Assembly (NCBI GenBank): GCA_036346355.1
Contig: CM070584.1
Location: forward strand, 51,605,097 to 51,669,096
Length of the DNA: 64,000 nucleotides
From: Rhipidocladum racemiflorum
Lineage: Eukaryota; Streptophyta; Magnoliopsida; Poales; Poaceae
Direction: 5' to 3'
The translations under genes and the position numbers were made by a program. This document shows, piece by piece, positions 1 through 12,777 of this stretch; positions within the stretch are counted from its first letter, which is position 1; every line of letters begins with the position of its first letter. The notes beneath the pieces are model-generated. The model was given only the letters and a program-made list of their open reading frames with translations. It was not told the origin of the DNA and searched no databases.

Positions 1-389
1 GATGCATGGGCGCCGAGGTCAAGTCGGTTCTTTACTCGGTTGGTCATCAGCCAGGCTCCGCTCAGGCCTAACTGCCGCCTAGGCAGAACTGAAGCAAGCA
101 GCAGCGCTGTTGCTGTTGCTGTTGCTGTTGCTCTTCTTTTCTTTCGATCGATTCTTCACTTGGCGTTTCCCCCGGCCATTTGACGTACGGCACACACTGC
201 TGTAAAAAAAGGGAGGCTAATTAAGTTAAGAGGCTGCAATGCTGACTGAATGGCAGCCGCGCGCTGTGCCCCTGCTGGCTGCTTCCGCTTCCGCTGCTGG
301 GTATTGTTCACGAGGCACCAATCAGATGCAGAGATTCAGAGGCCGGAGGAGAGAGATGCCTGCGTTGAGTTTGAGTGTGGTACAAAGTA
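1..389. other. intergenic, no gene seen
   Basis: No convincing coding region. A short hexanucleotide repeat of CTGTTG (about four units) lies near 109-133. The stretch runs into the Stowaway MITE that starts at 390. Confidence 0.6.
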
Positions 390-629
390 CTCCCTCCGTT
401 TTTTTTTATAAGGCGTATTTGGTTTCGTTAGAACAAGACTTTGACCAACGATTACTTCATTAATATATCATTTATACAATATAAAATCATAATTATATAT
501 AAGTACTTTTGAATACAAACCTGCTAATATCAATTTTATGTCATAAAAATTATATGTAATAGAGTAATTGTTGGTCAAAGCCTTGTCCTAACGAAACCAA
601 ATACGCCTTATAAAAAGAAACGGAGGGAG
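390..629. mobile_element. Stowaway (Tc1/mariner-type) MITE
   Basis: The termini are inverted repeats starting CTCCCTCCGTTT and ending AAACGGAGGGAG, and the element is flanked by a TA target duplication (388-389 and 630-631). The inverted similarity continues inward for about 60 bp (CGTATTTGGTTTCGTTAG against its complement). The interior is AT-rich and non-coding. These are the hallmarks of grass Stowaway elements. Confidence 0.93.
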
Positions 630-2190
630 TAGTTTCTTATTCTATCTTAAATCTACTTAGAGTAACCATAAATATATATATCATCATAAATATGTCATTG
701 TGGTCGATCTAGAGCAAAAGCAAAAGCTTCGTTATAAATATATATCTTCTTATATAATAATATAGCCATTAATTGTATATAGGTGATTTTTTTTAATAAA
801 AAAGGTTTTTTATATAATTAAAATCTGTGTCTTCTACTTTCTATTTTCTGTACATTATTTTCCAACAGCCTGAATCTGATGGAGTTTGATGGCTATCGGG
901 TGGACGGACGCGCGGACGCGCTCCAATAATTTCGAGTGTGGCCAGGCCGTCAGGGAGCTTGTCCATGCCCTCGAAATATGAACCTGCATCTAGCTAGCTC
1001 CTCTACACACGTACTGTTGTTGTAGTCTAGCAGATGCATGACAGATCACAGATGCTACTCCGTATGATCAGATTGAGAAGAACAGGGTTTGTAATATTGA
1101 CGAAAACCATTTGAAAATCATGAATTTCAATCAGATTGGTACGGCTCGATAAACGGAACCGGTAGATAAAACGGTCTAATTCAAATTTAAATTCAAAAAA
1201 CTATCTTATAGTTCCTAAAACTAGTATTAATAACTTTTATACATCTGCCATGGATTTTTCTCCAAATTTTTTAGAATTTTTCTAAATTCTATTGAGTGTG
1301 CCGATTTTTTATATAAACAGGTGGGAAATGGTAAAAATCGATTGAAAATCGGTAAACCGATCAGTTTTTTTAAAAAAAAGTTTTGCCGCTATTTGATTGT
1401 TGATTTTAAAAAATTTAACTTTAAATTTCGTTAGATTTTAATTAATTTTTGACGAAAATCGATATCTCAAGCGCAATATCCAAATTAACTCGATTCTTAA
1501 CGCAAATCCACGAAGATGGATAGCTCATGCATGCATAATAATCGAGCTCGTGGCCCCATGCAATGCATACATGTATGGCCGTATGGGTCACTAGCTAGCT
1601 ACTGGTTGACATGCATGTTTGGATCGATCGGAGAGAGCAGATGTCAGAGCTAGCCAGGCATGCAGCTATAGGCCGGGTAGAAGACTATGCAGGTCAACAG
1701 TAGGGTGACTCTTCAGACATGAATGGATATGTTCGCCCATCCTACCCCATGGCATAGCACATGCATGTATAGATCGACACTGTTGCTTTCATCGATAGAT
1801 TAGGACTAGATGGATTGCTGCCTCGGGAATGAAAAGGTACATACATATATATATACCTAAGTACCAAATCTGACCCTGCAACTCTAGCGACTTTGATGCA
1901 TGTAGCTAGGATCATATATATACCATATCCACTGCATGCAAACCAGCAAGAGAGAGTCCTGCGTATGATCGTTCCGGTGCTATACATAGCTGGTTGTGTG
2001 TTGATCGATGGTTAGTTAGTTCCAACAATCCAACGGTTAGTTTAGTTGATTTGGCACTAATCAATACTCCAGTGTACCACATCTTTTTTCCACAAAAAAA
2101 AAGAAGAAAGAAAAGCAAAATTCAATGAAGTACGGTGTCAGTTCTCCCCTGCTTGTATGGATGTCAACTCTGCGGTCAAACACGGGCAGA

Positions 2191-2216
2191 GCTAGCTAGC
2201 TAGCTAGCTAGCTAGC

Positions 2217-2254
<38 letters not shown>
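2191..2254. repeat. (GCTA)n then (GA)n microsatellite
   Basis: About seven GCTA units run directly into about sixteen GA units with one interruption. It is a compound simple repeat. Confidence 0.95.
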
Positions 2255-3293
2255 CCATCTCCATGTATCTTCAAATTAATTGAAGGCTGGCCTTTTGGGG
2301 AGAGAAGAGAACAATCGAAGCTATCTATCAACGAGTCCTTGATGCCTACTCCTGTTTGTGCCATGTGATTAAAATCGGGTATTCATATGGAAAGGGAAAA
2401 GACGAAGGGGAGGTGATGATTGGGCCTCGATGATGCCGGCCGGACGGCAGAAGACGCCGACGGAGATGTGAGGGCCTCAACGACAGAAAGCCCACGAAAT
2501 TGTCTCGTCGGCGACAACTTTTTCCCTGGCCAGCTTGTCTCTCTCCTACATAAAAGACGGCCAGTTTGGACCTCGATCACTCGTGCGCATCCCTGATTAA
2601 GCTCTCACACGCGTAAAAGAAAGAAAGGAAATACGATTAAGCTAGCTTTTCACACGCGTAAAAGAAAGAAGGAAAAGGAATATGCATGATATACGTACCT
2701 AGAAAGAATTAACTAGGCATCCATGTAAAGGTTAGACGTTCAAGTTCTAGCCGAAGAGAACAGCAGCTTGTCCGGCCATGGGGGTGTGCGTGCACCCACA
2801 TCTTCACCAACTGAGCTAGACTCGGTTCCTGAAAAGAAGAGAAAGAGTACTCGTTGATGAATGCATTAATTTATTTGCGTCCAAAGTCCAAACGGTAATA
2901 TATTGTGTTTCTAGCTAATTAACACAAGAATTTGTTGACACGATGATGCATTAACTAACTAAGTAGAACCAATTAACACAAGACCTTGTTTCTAATCAAC
3001 ACAAGAATATATACATGATTTTGCCTTAGAGTTGTTGGAGGTAACTCAAGTATCTTTAACCCTAACAAGAGTAATTAAGTATAACTATATTTCAAAAGTC
3101 GGATTAATCCGAGCCTATGGTTTTAAAAAGAAAGAAGGAAAGAAAGCACACGACATCGATCGAATAGAGATGGACAGGGCGGGTAACTTATCTGGACGCA
3201 GGTTTGCTTGTTTCGAATCTTTCTGTATTGGTGCTCACGTTAGCGAAAGCTGTGCTATATGCTTGAGAGGCAGCCGAGCAAATCCCAATAATC

Positions 3294-3294
<1 letters not shown>

Positions 3295-3324
<30 letters not shown>

Positions 3325-3330
3325 AAGAAG

Positions 3331-3360
<30 letters not shown>
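3295..3360. repeat. (AGA)n microsatellite
   Basis: An uninterrupted AAG/AGA trinucleotide run of about 22 units. It creates spurious poly-Arg, poly-Leu and poly-Ser open frames on both strands. Confidence 0.97.
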
Positions 3361-3361
<1 letters not shown>

Positions 3362-3706
3362 GGGGTTTGGTTGCTTGCTCCATGTCCCGTACGTAGACCA
3401 TGGATTGCTCCATGCATGATCGTTAGTGGCAGCGCCGACCCTCATGGCTAATGCGAGCCCAGTGACACACAGGCGCCTCCAATGTGGAGGGAACTGGCAA
3501 CCAACATGGCCCAAAAAAAAAAAAAAAACGAAACGTCCTTTATTCAAGCCCACTGCGCCTAACCGTTCTTTTTTGTTTGCTCCGTTCACCAGTTTTTGCG
3601 ATGGGCCCATGTGTAAACCGGTCTAGTTTGTTGGTTGTGGTAAGGTGTGGACAACCGTGGTAAAAGATTCCTCTAAAAAAACCGTGGTAAAAAAAAATGA
3701 ACGTAC

Positions 3707-4157
3707 GACGAGTAGGCTGTGTAAATAGACCTGCGTGAGACTCTGTGGATCAGAAACAATGGCGTATCGTGATTGTAGTTTCAAACAAGCACTTAGAGCA
3801 AGGTTAATAATAGAGCCCATGGTAGGCTTTATAGTGTTGCCATGTCACACATAGCCAACAAAAAGTCTACTTATATAATAGCTCACCCTTGATACAAACT
3901 ATACATTTAATATTTGGATCACCTCTTCCTCTCACAAAGTGTCTTGGAGCCCGTGAGCAGCCCACTTTCAGCTGGCTACAAATAAGCAGCCCGCTTTCTT
4001 TTTCTCTCCATTTCTCTCTCTTCCACCTCATCACAGATCTGATGTGCCACTTCTTTTCTGATCCACAGAGTCTCACGCAGGTCTATTTACACAGCCTACT
4101 CGTCGTGATTGTAGTTTCAAACAAGCACTTAGAGCAAGGTTAATAATAGAGCCCATG
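3707..4157. repeat. duplicated and partly inverted left flank of the CACTA element
   Basis: The 54 bp at 3768-3821 are repeated at 4104-4157, directly before the CACTA terminus. The 50 bp at 3707-3756 recur reverse-complemented at 4055-4104. Between them, 3822-4055 copies the sequence right of the transposon (13230-13463). The junction near 3819-3823 (CCCATG followed by GTAGGC) therefore preserves an empty version of the CACTA insertion site. Confidence 0.85.
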
Positions 4158-4197
4158 CACTACAGGAAAACGACTTGTTTTCCACAGCCACACATAT

Positions 4198-4560
4198 TTT
4201 CATCGGCTCAAATTAAGCCGACGAAATAACATATATTTTTTCGTCGGTCCTCGCTTAGCCGACGAAATAACAATTATTTTCCTCGGCTCAGCCGACGAAA
4301 CTATCTCCGACAATTATTTTCGTCGGCTTAGCCGACGCCAATATCTGGCCCAGGTACCCGCGCATTTTTTCAAATTTGGGGTATGTATTTTCGTCGGCTT
4401 AGCTGTCAAAAATAGGAGCAAACGGTGGGCCCACGGTTTATTGTCGTCGGCTTGGCCGACGTTAACACTGGGGGGAATCATTTTCGTCGGCTTGGCCGAC
4501 GGTAATAACGGCGATTGCGTTTTTCGTCGGCTTGGCCGACGTTAGTAGCCAACCTTATAT
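4198..4560. repeat. left subterminal repeats of CACTA
   Basis: At least six copies of a palindromic unit, core CGTCGGCTTAGCCGACG or CGTCGGCTTGGCCGACG, usually preceded by TTTT. Subterminal repeats of this sort bind the transposase accessory protein in En/Spm elements. Binding here is inferred. Confidence 0.85.
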
Positions 4561-5090
4561 TCACCGCGCGCACGAGTCCACGATTCCGCTGCGCCGCACA
4601 TGACGCTCACCGGCCGCCAGACGCCATCGGCCGCTTATCGACCGGCTGTTTCGCCGACCACGCCCGGCCTCGGCCGCTCGCCCTGTCGGTGCCGCTTACT
4701 CTGGGCGGCCGTGCGCCGCTGCCGTGCCTCGGCCTCGCGCCGCCTCTGTCTGCGGCGCTCGCTCGACCACGCGGCGCCGGCCTCGCCGCTGCCGCTGTCG
4801 TCGTGCGGCCCCACGCTGGCCGGCCGTCTTCTGCCGCGCCCGCGTGCCAGACCTCGCCGCCTCTGTCGCGCGGCTCTCGCTGACCACGGCGCCGGCCTCG
4901 CCGCCCAGCCTGTCTGCGGCCCCACGCTGGCGGCCGTGCGCCGCGTCACTGTCTGCCGTAAGGCTCTGCGCCGCGCCAAATGCCAGGTCTGCCGCCGGGC
5001 CGGGACGCTGTCGCGCCGCCCTGTCCGCGCCACGCACGCGCCCTGTCCGCCCCTGTCCGCGTCGGGCCGAGCGACATTAAGGTATGTCGG
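4560..5090 (+). other. GC-rich island in the 5' part of CACTA
   Basis: This is strongly GC-rich compared with the AT-rich remainder of the element. It contains imperfect internal duplications: the word GGCGCCGGCCTCGCCGC recurs near 4771 and 4890, and CCCACGCTGGC recurs. Long frames are open on both strands, as expected for GC-rich DNA, but none shows a domain. It may be the element's promoter or untranslated leader, or captured host sequence. Confidence 0.45.
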
Positions 5091-5106
5091 TGACAAATCT
5101 TGGTGA

Positions 5107-6319
5107 TGTATGATATATCGAACTGATTCTCCTGCATTGAAGCTTTGTAGTGCCTAGAATATGCTACAGGCGAAAGTGATTTTGATGCCAGGATCAATAT
5201 GTAGCCACAAACAAAACTAATAAGTAAATGAAAGGGCAATAGTGATAAACTAAAAGATAATGTAATTGAAATGTTGTGTGGTGTCAACTTAAACTGTGTA
5301 GTTATCATGCATGCTAGGACTAATTTATCTTGGTGAAACAATAACATTATATATGGGAATATATAATGTTGACTTTTTTCAGAACTAAATGAGCAAGCAC
5401 ACACACCAACCTCGCTATGTACAATGTAGATGTTTAAAAAGATGCTTAGTAATAAAAAGTTAATGTTTCTTCCAACACGGGATAGATAAGGTGTTTATTT
5501 TAAAGCATCGATGCTTAATTAAATGCTCGTGCTTAGCAGGTGCTTAATTTGTCTTGTCTATTAGGCTATGTACATATATAGTGATGCTAGTGTGCCATGA
5601 AGTCATAATTGTGGTAAATCTTTTGGATTCAATTAGAATAAGTCTTTTAAATGCTAGTATGCAATGAAGTTATAAAAGCAGTATGTCATGAATCTGGTAC
5701 AGGAATGATAAGTTAAATGGAGATTATATATATTTGCAGCATGTTGAATTTAAGGGCATTGATATTTGCATCATTGTATGTTAATATGCTTATTGTTGAA
5801 GTTTAATATAATTATTGTTTATTTTATTTATGTTATGTTATTTCATTGGACGAGGGTTTATTTAACTTTTGATACCATAAACATTTAATCATTTAATACA
5901 CACAAGTGATATATATCGAATTTAATTATTTTATACACACAAGTCACCCAACCTATACGTCACCCGTTCGGGAGCGACACGGTTCACATTAAGTTGTGTC
6001 CTTTGTCGTTCCGGAATTGTCCACAATTTTGGACAGCCTAGGAATGGACGGTTAAGCTTAGTTTTTATGACATGTCATATAATTCGCACGGGAATTTCGG
6101 CGGCGTAACCCAGTTGTTCTCCGATGCACATCAACCGGTCGTGCATTCGGGGAACAATGAGTTATCTGCCAAATTTCGTTCGAATTGTACGGCATGTCAT
6201 AAAAATCAGGCTTAACCGTCTATTCCTAGGTGGGTTTAGGACCTATCCTTACCTAGACCTCTTGTTAGGATGTGTACCTCACTTTCACAATTATTCATGC
6301 ATTCAGTATAGCATACAAA
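5107..6319 (+). other. CACTA 5' region before the transposase, non-coding
   Basis: AT-rich sequence between the GC island and the transposase ATG. It probably holds a leader exon and intron of the transposase transcript. No coding segment is recognised. Confidence 0.5.
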
Positions 6320-9300
6320 ATGGAAGATGACCGTAGATGGATGTACAATGGTTGGGCAAGCACTGGGGCACACACACAAGAATGGATGGTTAAGACACAA
6401 GGTTTTGTGGATCACGTTTATTCCTCGTCTCCCGGTGGCGGATTGGCAAAATGTCCATGTTCTAAGTGCCGGAACTTTGCTCGACAGTCCAAGCCTACTA
6501 TGGAGCATCACCTATGTAAATACGGTTTCATGCCGGATTATCTCACGTGGTTTGAGCATGGTGAGTCACAAATAGGAGCAACGTCGAATTATGTCGATCA
6601 ATCAGATGAGCCTGAGGATAGAATGGATGAGCTGGTCAATGATATTGCTCATCAGTTTGAGGATGTCCCTGGGCCGGAGGTCGAGAAATTCTTTAGGCTA
6701 CTTTCTGCTTCAGAAGATTCTTTGCATGAGTCTACAGATGTGACACAGCTAGGCGCTGTGACACGACTCATGGCTATAAAATCGAAGTACAATCTCTCTG
6801 TAAGTTGTTACAATGATTTAGTCGATTTGATTTGTGATATCCTTCCAAAACCTCATAAGATGCCCAAGGACTTTTACCGTTCGAAGAAGCTGTTGGCCGG
6901 TTTAGGAATGCCTTACCAAAAGATTGATGTATGTGTTAACAATTGCATGTTGTTCTGGAAGGAACACGAGGACATGGATCGTTGTGTGTATTGCATGAAA
7001 TCGAGATATATGGAGATGGTCGACGAAGAAGGGAATATGCAGATGACAACTGTGTCAGTGAAGGTGTTACGACACATACCCCTAATACCAAGGCTTCAAT
7101 GGTCGTACTTATCTAGGACGACTGCGAAGCATATGAGGTGGCACAAGGAAGGCGTTCGTGAGAATAATGGGCTAATGGGCCATCCTTCTGATGCCGAGGC
7201 TTGGAAGGCGTTGGATCAATATGACGCCGATTTCGCCAAAGACCCCCGCAATGTGCGTATTGGGTTGGCGACTGATGGTTTCACACCTTTTAACACAAGT
7301 GCAGCCTCGTACTCATGTTGGCCTGTTTTTGCAATTCCATATAATCTGCCACCTTCGATATGCATGAAAGATGAATACGTTTTCTTAACCCTCGTCATAC
7401 CGGGGCCTGACCATCCAGGAAAGCACTTAGATATGTTCATGCAACCCGTGATCGATGAGTTGAAAGAGTTATGGAATGGGGTGATGACATATGACAATAA
7501 CAGAAAAGAGTACTTTAACATGCGTGGTGCATATCTTTGGTCTATTCACGATTTTCCTGCATATGGCATGTTCTCGGGATGGAGCACGCATGGTAGATTG
7601 TGTTGTCCAATATGCATGGGTGACACAGATGCCTTTCGTTTGAAAAACGGTGGCAAATTCTGCTTCTTCGACTGTCATCGACGTTTCACGCCTCCTAATC
7701 ACCCATTCAGGACACAGAGCAATGCTTTCCGCAAAGCGATGACCATTAGTAAAGGGCCACCGAAACGGTTGACCGGTCATGAGATTGTTACTTGGCACAA
7801 TAATTTAGTCAATACAGAGGATGGATATGAAGGGGTAAAAGAGACGCACAATTGGACTCACATATCTTGCATTTGGAGTCTTCCTTATGCTCAATCCCTA
7901 ATCCTCAGGCATAATATCGATGTGATGCATCAGGAACGAAATGTTGCAGAAAGCATCATTAGTATGATTTTTGATTTTAAAGACAAAACAAAAGATAATA
8001 TTAAAGCACGTAAGGACATGGCCGAGATATGTAATCGACCTACCCTTGAGGTGAGGTCAGACGAAGCCGGACGGACAGGAAAGCCACGTGCTCCCTACTG
8101 CCTCAAACCTGCCGAGAGAAAGGAGGTACTTATGTGGATGAAAAATGTTAAATTTCCCGATGGTTACGCAGCGAACCTAAGAAGAGCAGTGAGCATTGTA
8201 ACAGGCAAGCTAAATGGTTTAAAGAGCCATGACTACCATATTATCATGGAAAGGCTACTACCTGTAATGTTCCGTGGTTATCTGCGGGAGGAACTTTGGA
8301 TAGTGTTGGCAGAGCTAAGTTTCTTCTATAGACAGCAATGTGTTAAGGAAATAAATAAAACAATAATGAAAAAGTTGAAGAAGGACATACCAGTGCTTAT
8401 ATGCAAGATGGAGAAGGTATTCCCACCAGGTTTTATGAATGTAATGCAACATCTATTGGTACATTTGCCATATGAAGCAGAGGTTGCAGGGCCTGCGATG
8501 ACCGATGGATGTACCCAATAGAACGGAACCTGAAGAAACTTCGAGGAACTGTGCGTAACAAAGCAAGAGTTGAAGGATGTATCGTAGAAGCATTCTACCT
8601 TAAGGAGATATCGTATTACGCTAGTACATATTTTGCAGATGAACACAACATAAATGCTCATATACCACGGTACCACACATCTGGTGACACCCACAAGAAT
8701 TTGAAAATATTCCAATGGAATGGCAAAGTTGTGGGTGGTGGTTCTAATCACGAGCTGTCTCCGCAAGAATGGAATGCCGTGTTGTTGTATATGTACGCCA
8801 ACATCGAGGAAATGGACAAGTATTTCAAGTAAGTACTTCCATTGAATATCCTCATAAATATGTTAACACACAAGGACTCAATATCTATTGAATAATTTAC
8901 AGGTTGTTTGACGATCAATACTGGAGATCCACACGTCAACCTACCCCTAAACAACTTGACAAATTACGACGTCAGGGTTTGCACGGTGGTCCTAGTTTCG
9001 TCGCTTGGTTTCGACAACATGTATTGTTCTTATAACACTTAACTATAACAAATTGTATTTAACTAATTCACTTTAAAGACTAAACTAATATTGCAGTGCA
9101 TGAGGGAATGTGACGTACATGAGGATCTACGCCAATTATCACATGGAAGCACAACTGCAAAGAGTTATGGACGTTATGATGTCAACGGATGGCGCTTTCG
9201 TTCCAGCAAATTTGAAGCAAAACACCCACAAGCAACCACAACGAATAGTGGAATTGTTACTAAGGCGTATGACGTTAATGGTCGTGCCACCGAGTTTTAT

Positions 9301-9852
9301 GGCGTTATTCAGGATATAGTAGAGTTCAAGTTCGAGGGGGCGAAAGACATCAGGGTAGTCTTCTTTTACTGTGATTGGTTTAGCGTTGATCCCAAGAAAG
9401 GGACAAAACGTAACAACAAAATAGGGATGGTGGAAGTTAATCATGAGTCGCGCCTTACAGGCTACGATCCATTCGTACTGGCGAACCTAGTTGAACAAGT
9501 TTATTATATGTCATATCCATGCAATAAGTCCTATTTGGCACCATGGTGGGTTGTTCATAAAGTCAATCCTCCGGGCCGGTTGAACACCCCTGGAGATGAT
9601 TGTTATGTAGAAAATGAGATCGATAACAACGGTCAAGAGGCATACCAAGAAGGAGATTTACCCAACTCATTTGGAATAGAGACTGGGTTGGCACTTGATC
9701 AAATAGTCGGCGACACTAATGATATTATTGTGGACAGTACTCGCAAAAAGAAACGACAAAGGCGTGACTTGGGTACTCAAAAAAAGAAACAACGTCGACG
9801 TGGCAGTTTGCATAATATTACCATTGAACCTCCTGATGCCGATGACTTCTAA
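6320..9852 (+). pseudogene. TNP2-like CACTA transposase, frameshifted
   Basis: Exons are 6320-8828, 8903-9020 and 9097-9852, joined at GT/AG sites. The ATG at 6320 (MEDDRRWMYNGW) matches the usual start of the family and is preferred over an in-frame ATG at 6272. Domains in order: a Cys-rich transposase-associated domain (about residues 3-80, KCPCSKC), the TNP2 transposase core (about 175-540, with ATDGFTPF and IDVMHQERNV), DUF4218 (about 640-830), then DUF4216 in exon 3 with a Lys/Arg-rich tail. One nucleotide appears to be missing near 8499: the first frame ends at 8521, while the homologous reading continues in another frame from MYPIERN (8509). The exon lengths come into phase only if one base is restored. 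The role would be excision and transfer of CACTA ends in the nucleus. The lesion could be real or an assembly error. Confidence 0.9.
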
Positions 9853-9951
9853 TCAGTGTAATGACATACTTACTACTATTGCATTTTTAATTATGTAATC
9901 TTAATGGTTTTTTTCTATGTACTAATGTTTTTTTGCATTTTCAGAAACAGA

Positions 9952-12462
9952 ATGAGGTCGTTTGTTCATATTGGTGGCAAGTTGCTCTCAAAGGGCAAGA
10001 AGAAAGATGGATCTTCATCTTCAAAAAGCCAAGGTTCAACAGGCGGTTCTTTATTTATGGGCAGTGCTTCTCATCAGAGTCGACGAAGCGCATTCCAGAA
10101 ATGCCTTGACGACGCTTCGCGGGAGGTGGCTCCATCAGAGGAGGCTCCAACACAGGTAGGGGAGGGGGAGAATGATGCTGAAGATAGAAGTGGAAATAGT
10201 GAAGATGCAGAGGTGGAGGAGGAGAATGAAGTTGGGGAAGATGGGGCTGAGGAAGATAATGTTTTTGGAGATGATGATGATGCAGGGGATGAGGGGGAAA
10301 ATGCTGAAACCGTCTTCAGGTACAGGGGATCTAATTTGATTCCTCCCGCAATTGCAGACCCGAGGTTAAGAAGGGCGATCGTGCCACATGGTGATTGGTA
10401 AGTTTGAACTTCAAATTTGTTATTAATTCACTATTAATAATCTAGTTTACTTGAGAATTGTATTTTGCAGGCAATGGATTGATGTTGCCTGGGAGGGTCG
10501 AAATCGGATAAGGCCTGTGAACGCTACATTAGGATCTCTCTGTCGGTATCACTATCCGGGGATGGTTGTGGTTAGAGGTGTTTCTAAGCCAGCAATTAAG
10601 TGGGATCACTATACGTTGGCTATAGATGGCCAAGAGGGAAATGTTGCACAGAGGGTGTGGAAGGACTTTTGGGTAATGATATTGGTTACACTTTGTTTAA
10701 TAGATTTTGACGTCTATACTAAATTGTTTAACTCATAATTTTTTTCAATTAGGAGAGGTACCGTTTGCCAGAGGGTCAGGAGGACTTACTTGCAGCTAAA
10801 GCCAGATGTGTGTTTGACAAAGCTGCTGCCAGGGTTATCAAGGACATGTTGTCAAATGCTCGTATACAAGCGGTGTGCTTGTACTACAAGAAGATCAAAA
10901 ATGAGGACATGAACAAGAAGTTAGGTGCGTCACAGATATACCTTCGAGAGGATGAGTACCTCGAGGTGGACTTGCCTTGGTTACGGAAATGCCCAGATGC
11001 ATGGCAAGCGCTCTGTGCCTACTGGTCGTCGGCGACTTTCGTGGAGCGATCACGCAAGAAGAGGGGCAACCGACAAAGGGTCCAAGGGTGACTCAACGGT
11101 ATGGCGCTGATGGACATCTTCGTCTCGCACGTCGAATGGTACGTTCGACATGGTGTACTTCTAATTTATTTAACTTCAGTTATACTTATGTTTACTAATT
11201 AACATTGAGCTATAGGAGGCTGAAAGTGGCAATGTGCCAAGCTACATTGAAGCATATATCCGAGGCCATAAAGGAGGTGATCCTACGCACCCAGAGCAGC
11301 TTTGTAGTTCGTCGGCGACGCAGAACCTGGTTAGTAGTATCAACATGGTACATTTGGTTTGAATGAAATTCCTTATTATTACCTTAATTAATATTGTAGG
11401 CACGCTATGGAGAAACAATGGTCGAACGTCATGGGGAAGAGTACGATTGGAGGAGAGAAGATGTCGATCTTGTGGCCTTGTACACAAGTGGAGGTGGTAA
11501 GAAACATGGCAGGTTTGCCATGTTCAATGGGGTCGTGGATTCAAGTGAAGCCTTAGGAGAGGCGAGGTCATCTCACTCATCGCAAAGCAGTGCACGGAGT
11601 TCACGTGAGGCAAGACTAGAGGAGGAGTTACAGCAACAACGGGAGGTGCTGAGGCAACAACAGGACATGATGAGGCAGCAACACGAGAGTGCAATGCAAA
11701 CCCAAGCCTATTTTGTTCAATGGCAGGCACAACAACAACAATACTTTCAAGTAAGTACAGTTGTTTTGGGTTTCATTTAGACTTAAATCACTTCATAATG
11801 TTAGTTTACCTAAATTTATTAAATTTATATCATATGTGCTAGATGTGTTTTGAAAATGCTTTGTTATGGTTGACCATGTATGTGGAATGGCGAATTTTGA
11901 TGATCCTCCATAATTGATCATTTACGCTTAGAGCACTTCATATGATCATTTTCAATAAATTTATCAAATTTATATCATGCGTGCCTCATGAAGTAGAATG
12001 ACAAATTTTGATGATCAATGCTTCCATGTAGTGCTAATGGCCTAATTATATGTACTTTTTATGAACTTGATCATTTTGTTTGCTAATTGGTGTCACAATA
12101 CTTATATTTGTTTTTGTTCTTGTATCAATAATTTTTTTAGGAAATTTTAGCTTCGCACCTTGGATCCGCTGCCGTTAGCTTGCCATCATTTCGTCCTCCT
12201 CCTCCACCTCCTTTCTTCCAATCCCCGCAAATGGTATTTACTAACTTGTCATTTTTAGAAATGGTATTTACTAACTTGTCTTTCGTGTGAAATTAATTAA
12301 TAACTATTTTGATTCATATAGGGATCGACAACACCGCCTGCTGGACCGGAAACAAATGTTGCAGGTGATGTTGCTAGTGGTTCGGGGACGCCTGTTGATC
12401 AATATCTCAACACAGGGGGTGATGCAGGTAGTGGCAACAACTTTCATACACCTCCGAGTTGA
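9952..12462 (+). pseudogene. second CACTA gene, plant En/Spm transposase (TNP1/Ptta-like)
   Basis: Seven exons are inferred: 9952-10397, 10471-10672, 10753-11138, 11216-11329, 11400-11750, 12141-12233 and 12322-12462. The product starts MRSFVHIGGK, then has a Ser-rich and strongly acidic region, a central plant transposase domain of the Ptta/En-Spm type (WIDVAW; CPDAWQALCAYW; VTQRYGADGHLRLARRM; YIRGHKGGDP), a Gln-rich coiled-coil-like segment in exon 5, and a Pro-rich tail ending FHTPPS. All exons keep phase except exon 3, which is one base short: its frame meets a stop near 11088, while the homologous sequence continues one frame over. The ATG at 9952 follows an AG, so an upstream leader exon is possible. 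In related elements this protein binds subterminal repeats; that role is inferred here. Confidence 0.78.
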
Positions 12463-12777
12463 ACAATGTAGTTATGTTAAATGGCTTGCAATGATTTGTT
12501 TTTGTTCATGTGGATGAGATGATGCAAATGATCATTGTTTTGTGATGGCATGTGGATGCAAACAATGTGTATGAGATGATGCAAACAATGTGTATGAATT
12601 TTATGTGTGGTATTGTTGTCCAAATGAATTGTCGAATTGTGGTATTGTGAAATTATGGTATTGTCGAATTGTGGTATTGTGTTGTCGAATTTCATAATTT
12701 CTGTGACTTGTGTTGTAAAATTCTGTGTATGTGTGATTTTCTGAGATTTTGTTTTTTTTAAAAAAAAATTCATAATT

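Larger units (their letters stand above)
632..3706. other. AT-rich intergenic stretch, no gene supported
   Basis: All open frames here are short and lack recognisable domains or exon structure. Around 1090-1500 there is AT-rich sequence with recurrent AAAACCG/CGGTTT-like words resembling that at 21280-21640, probably old repeat DNA. Microsatellites are listed separately. Confidence 0.5.

Noticed and set aside
2740..2850. tRNA or SINE-like sequence (CCAACTGAGCTAGACTCGG is the reverse of a tRNA A-box-like word)
   Set aside because: The A-box-like and B-box-like words lie on opposite strands and no cloverleaf can be drawn.
3032..3451. Open frame with a long poly-Arg block, and poly-Leu/poly-Ser frames on the other strand
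   Set aside because: These are translations of the (AGA)n microsatellite and have no flanking domain.
4600..5106. Long overlapping GC-rich frames on both strands
   Set aside because: High GC lowers stop frequency, the frames conflict on both strands, and no domain is seen.
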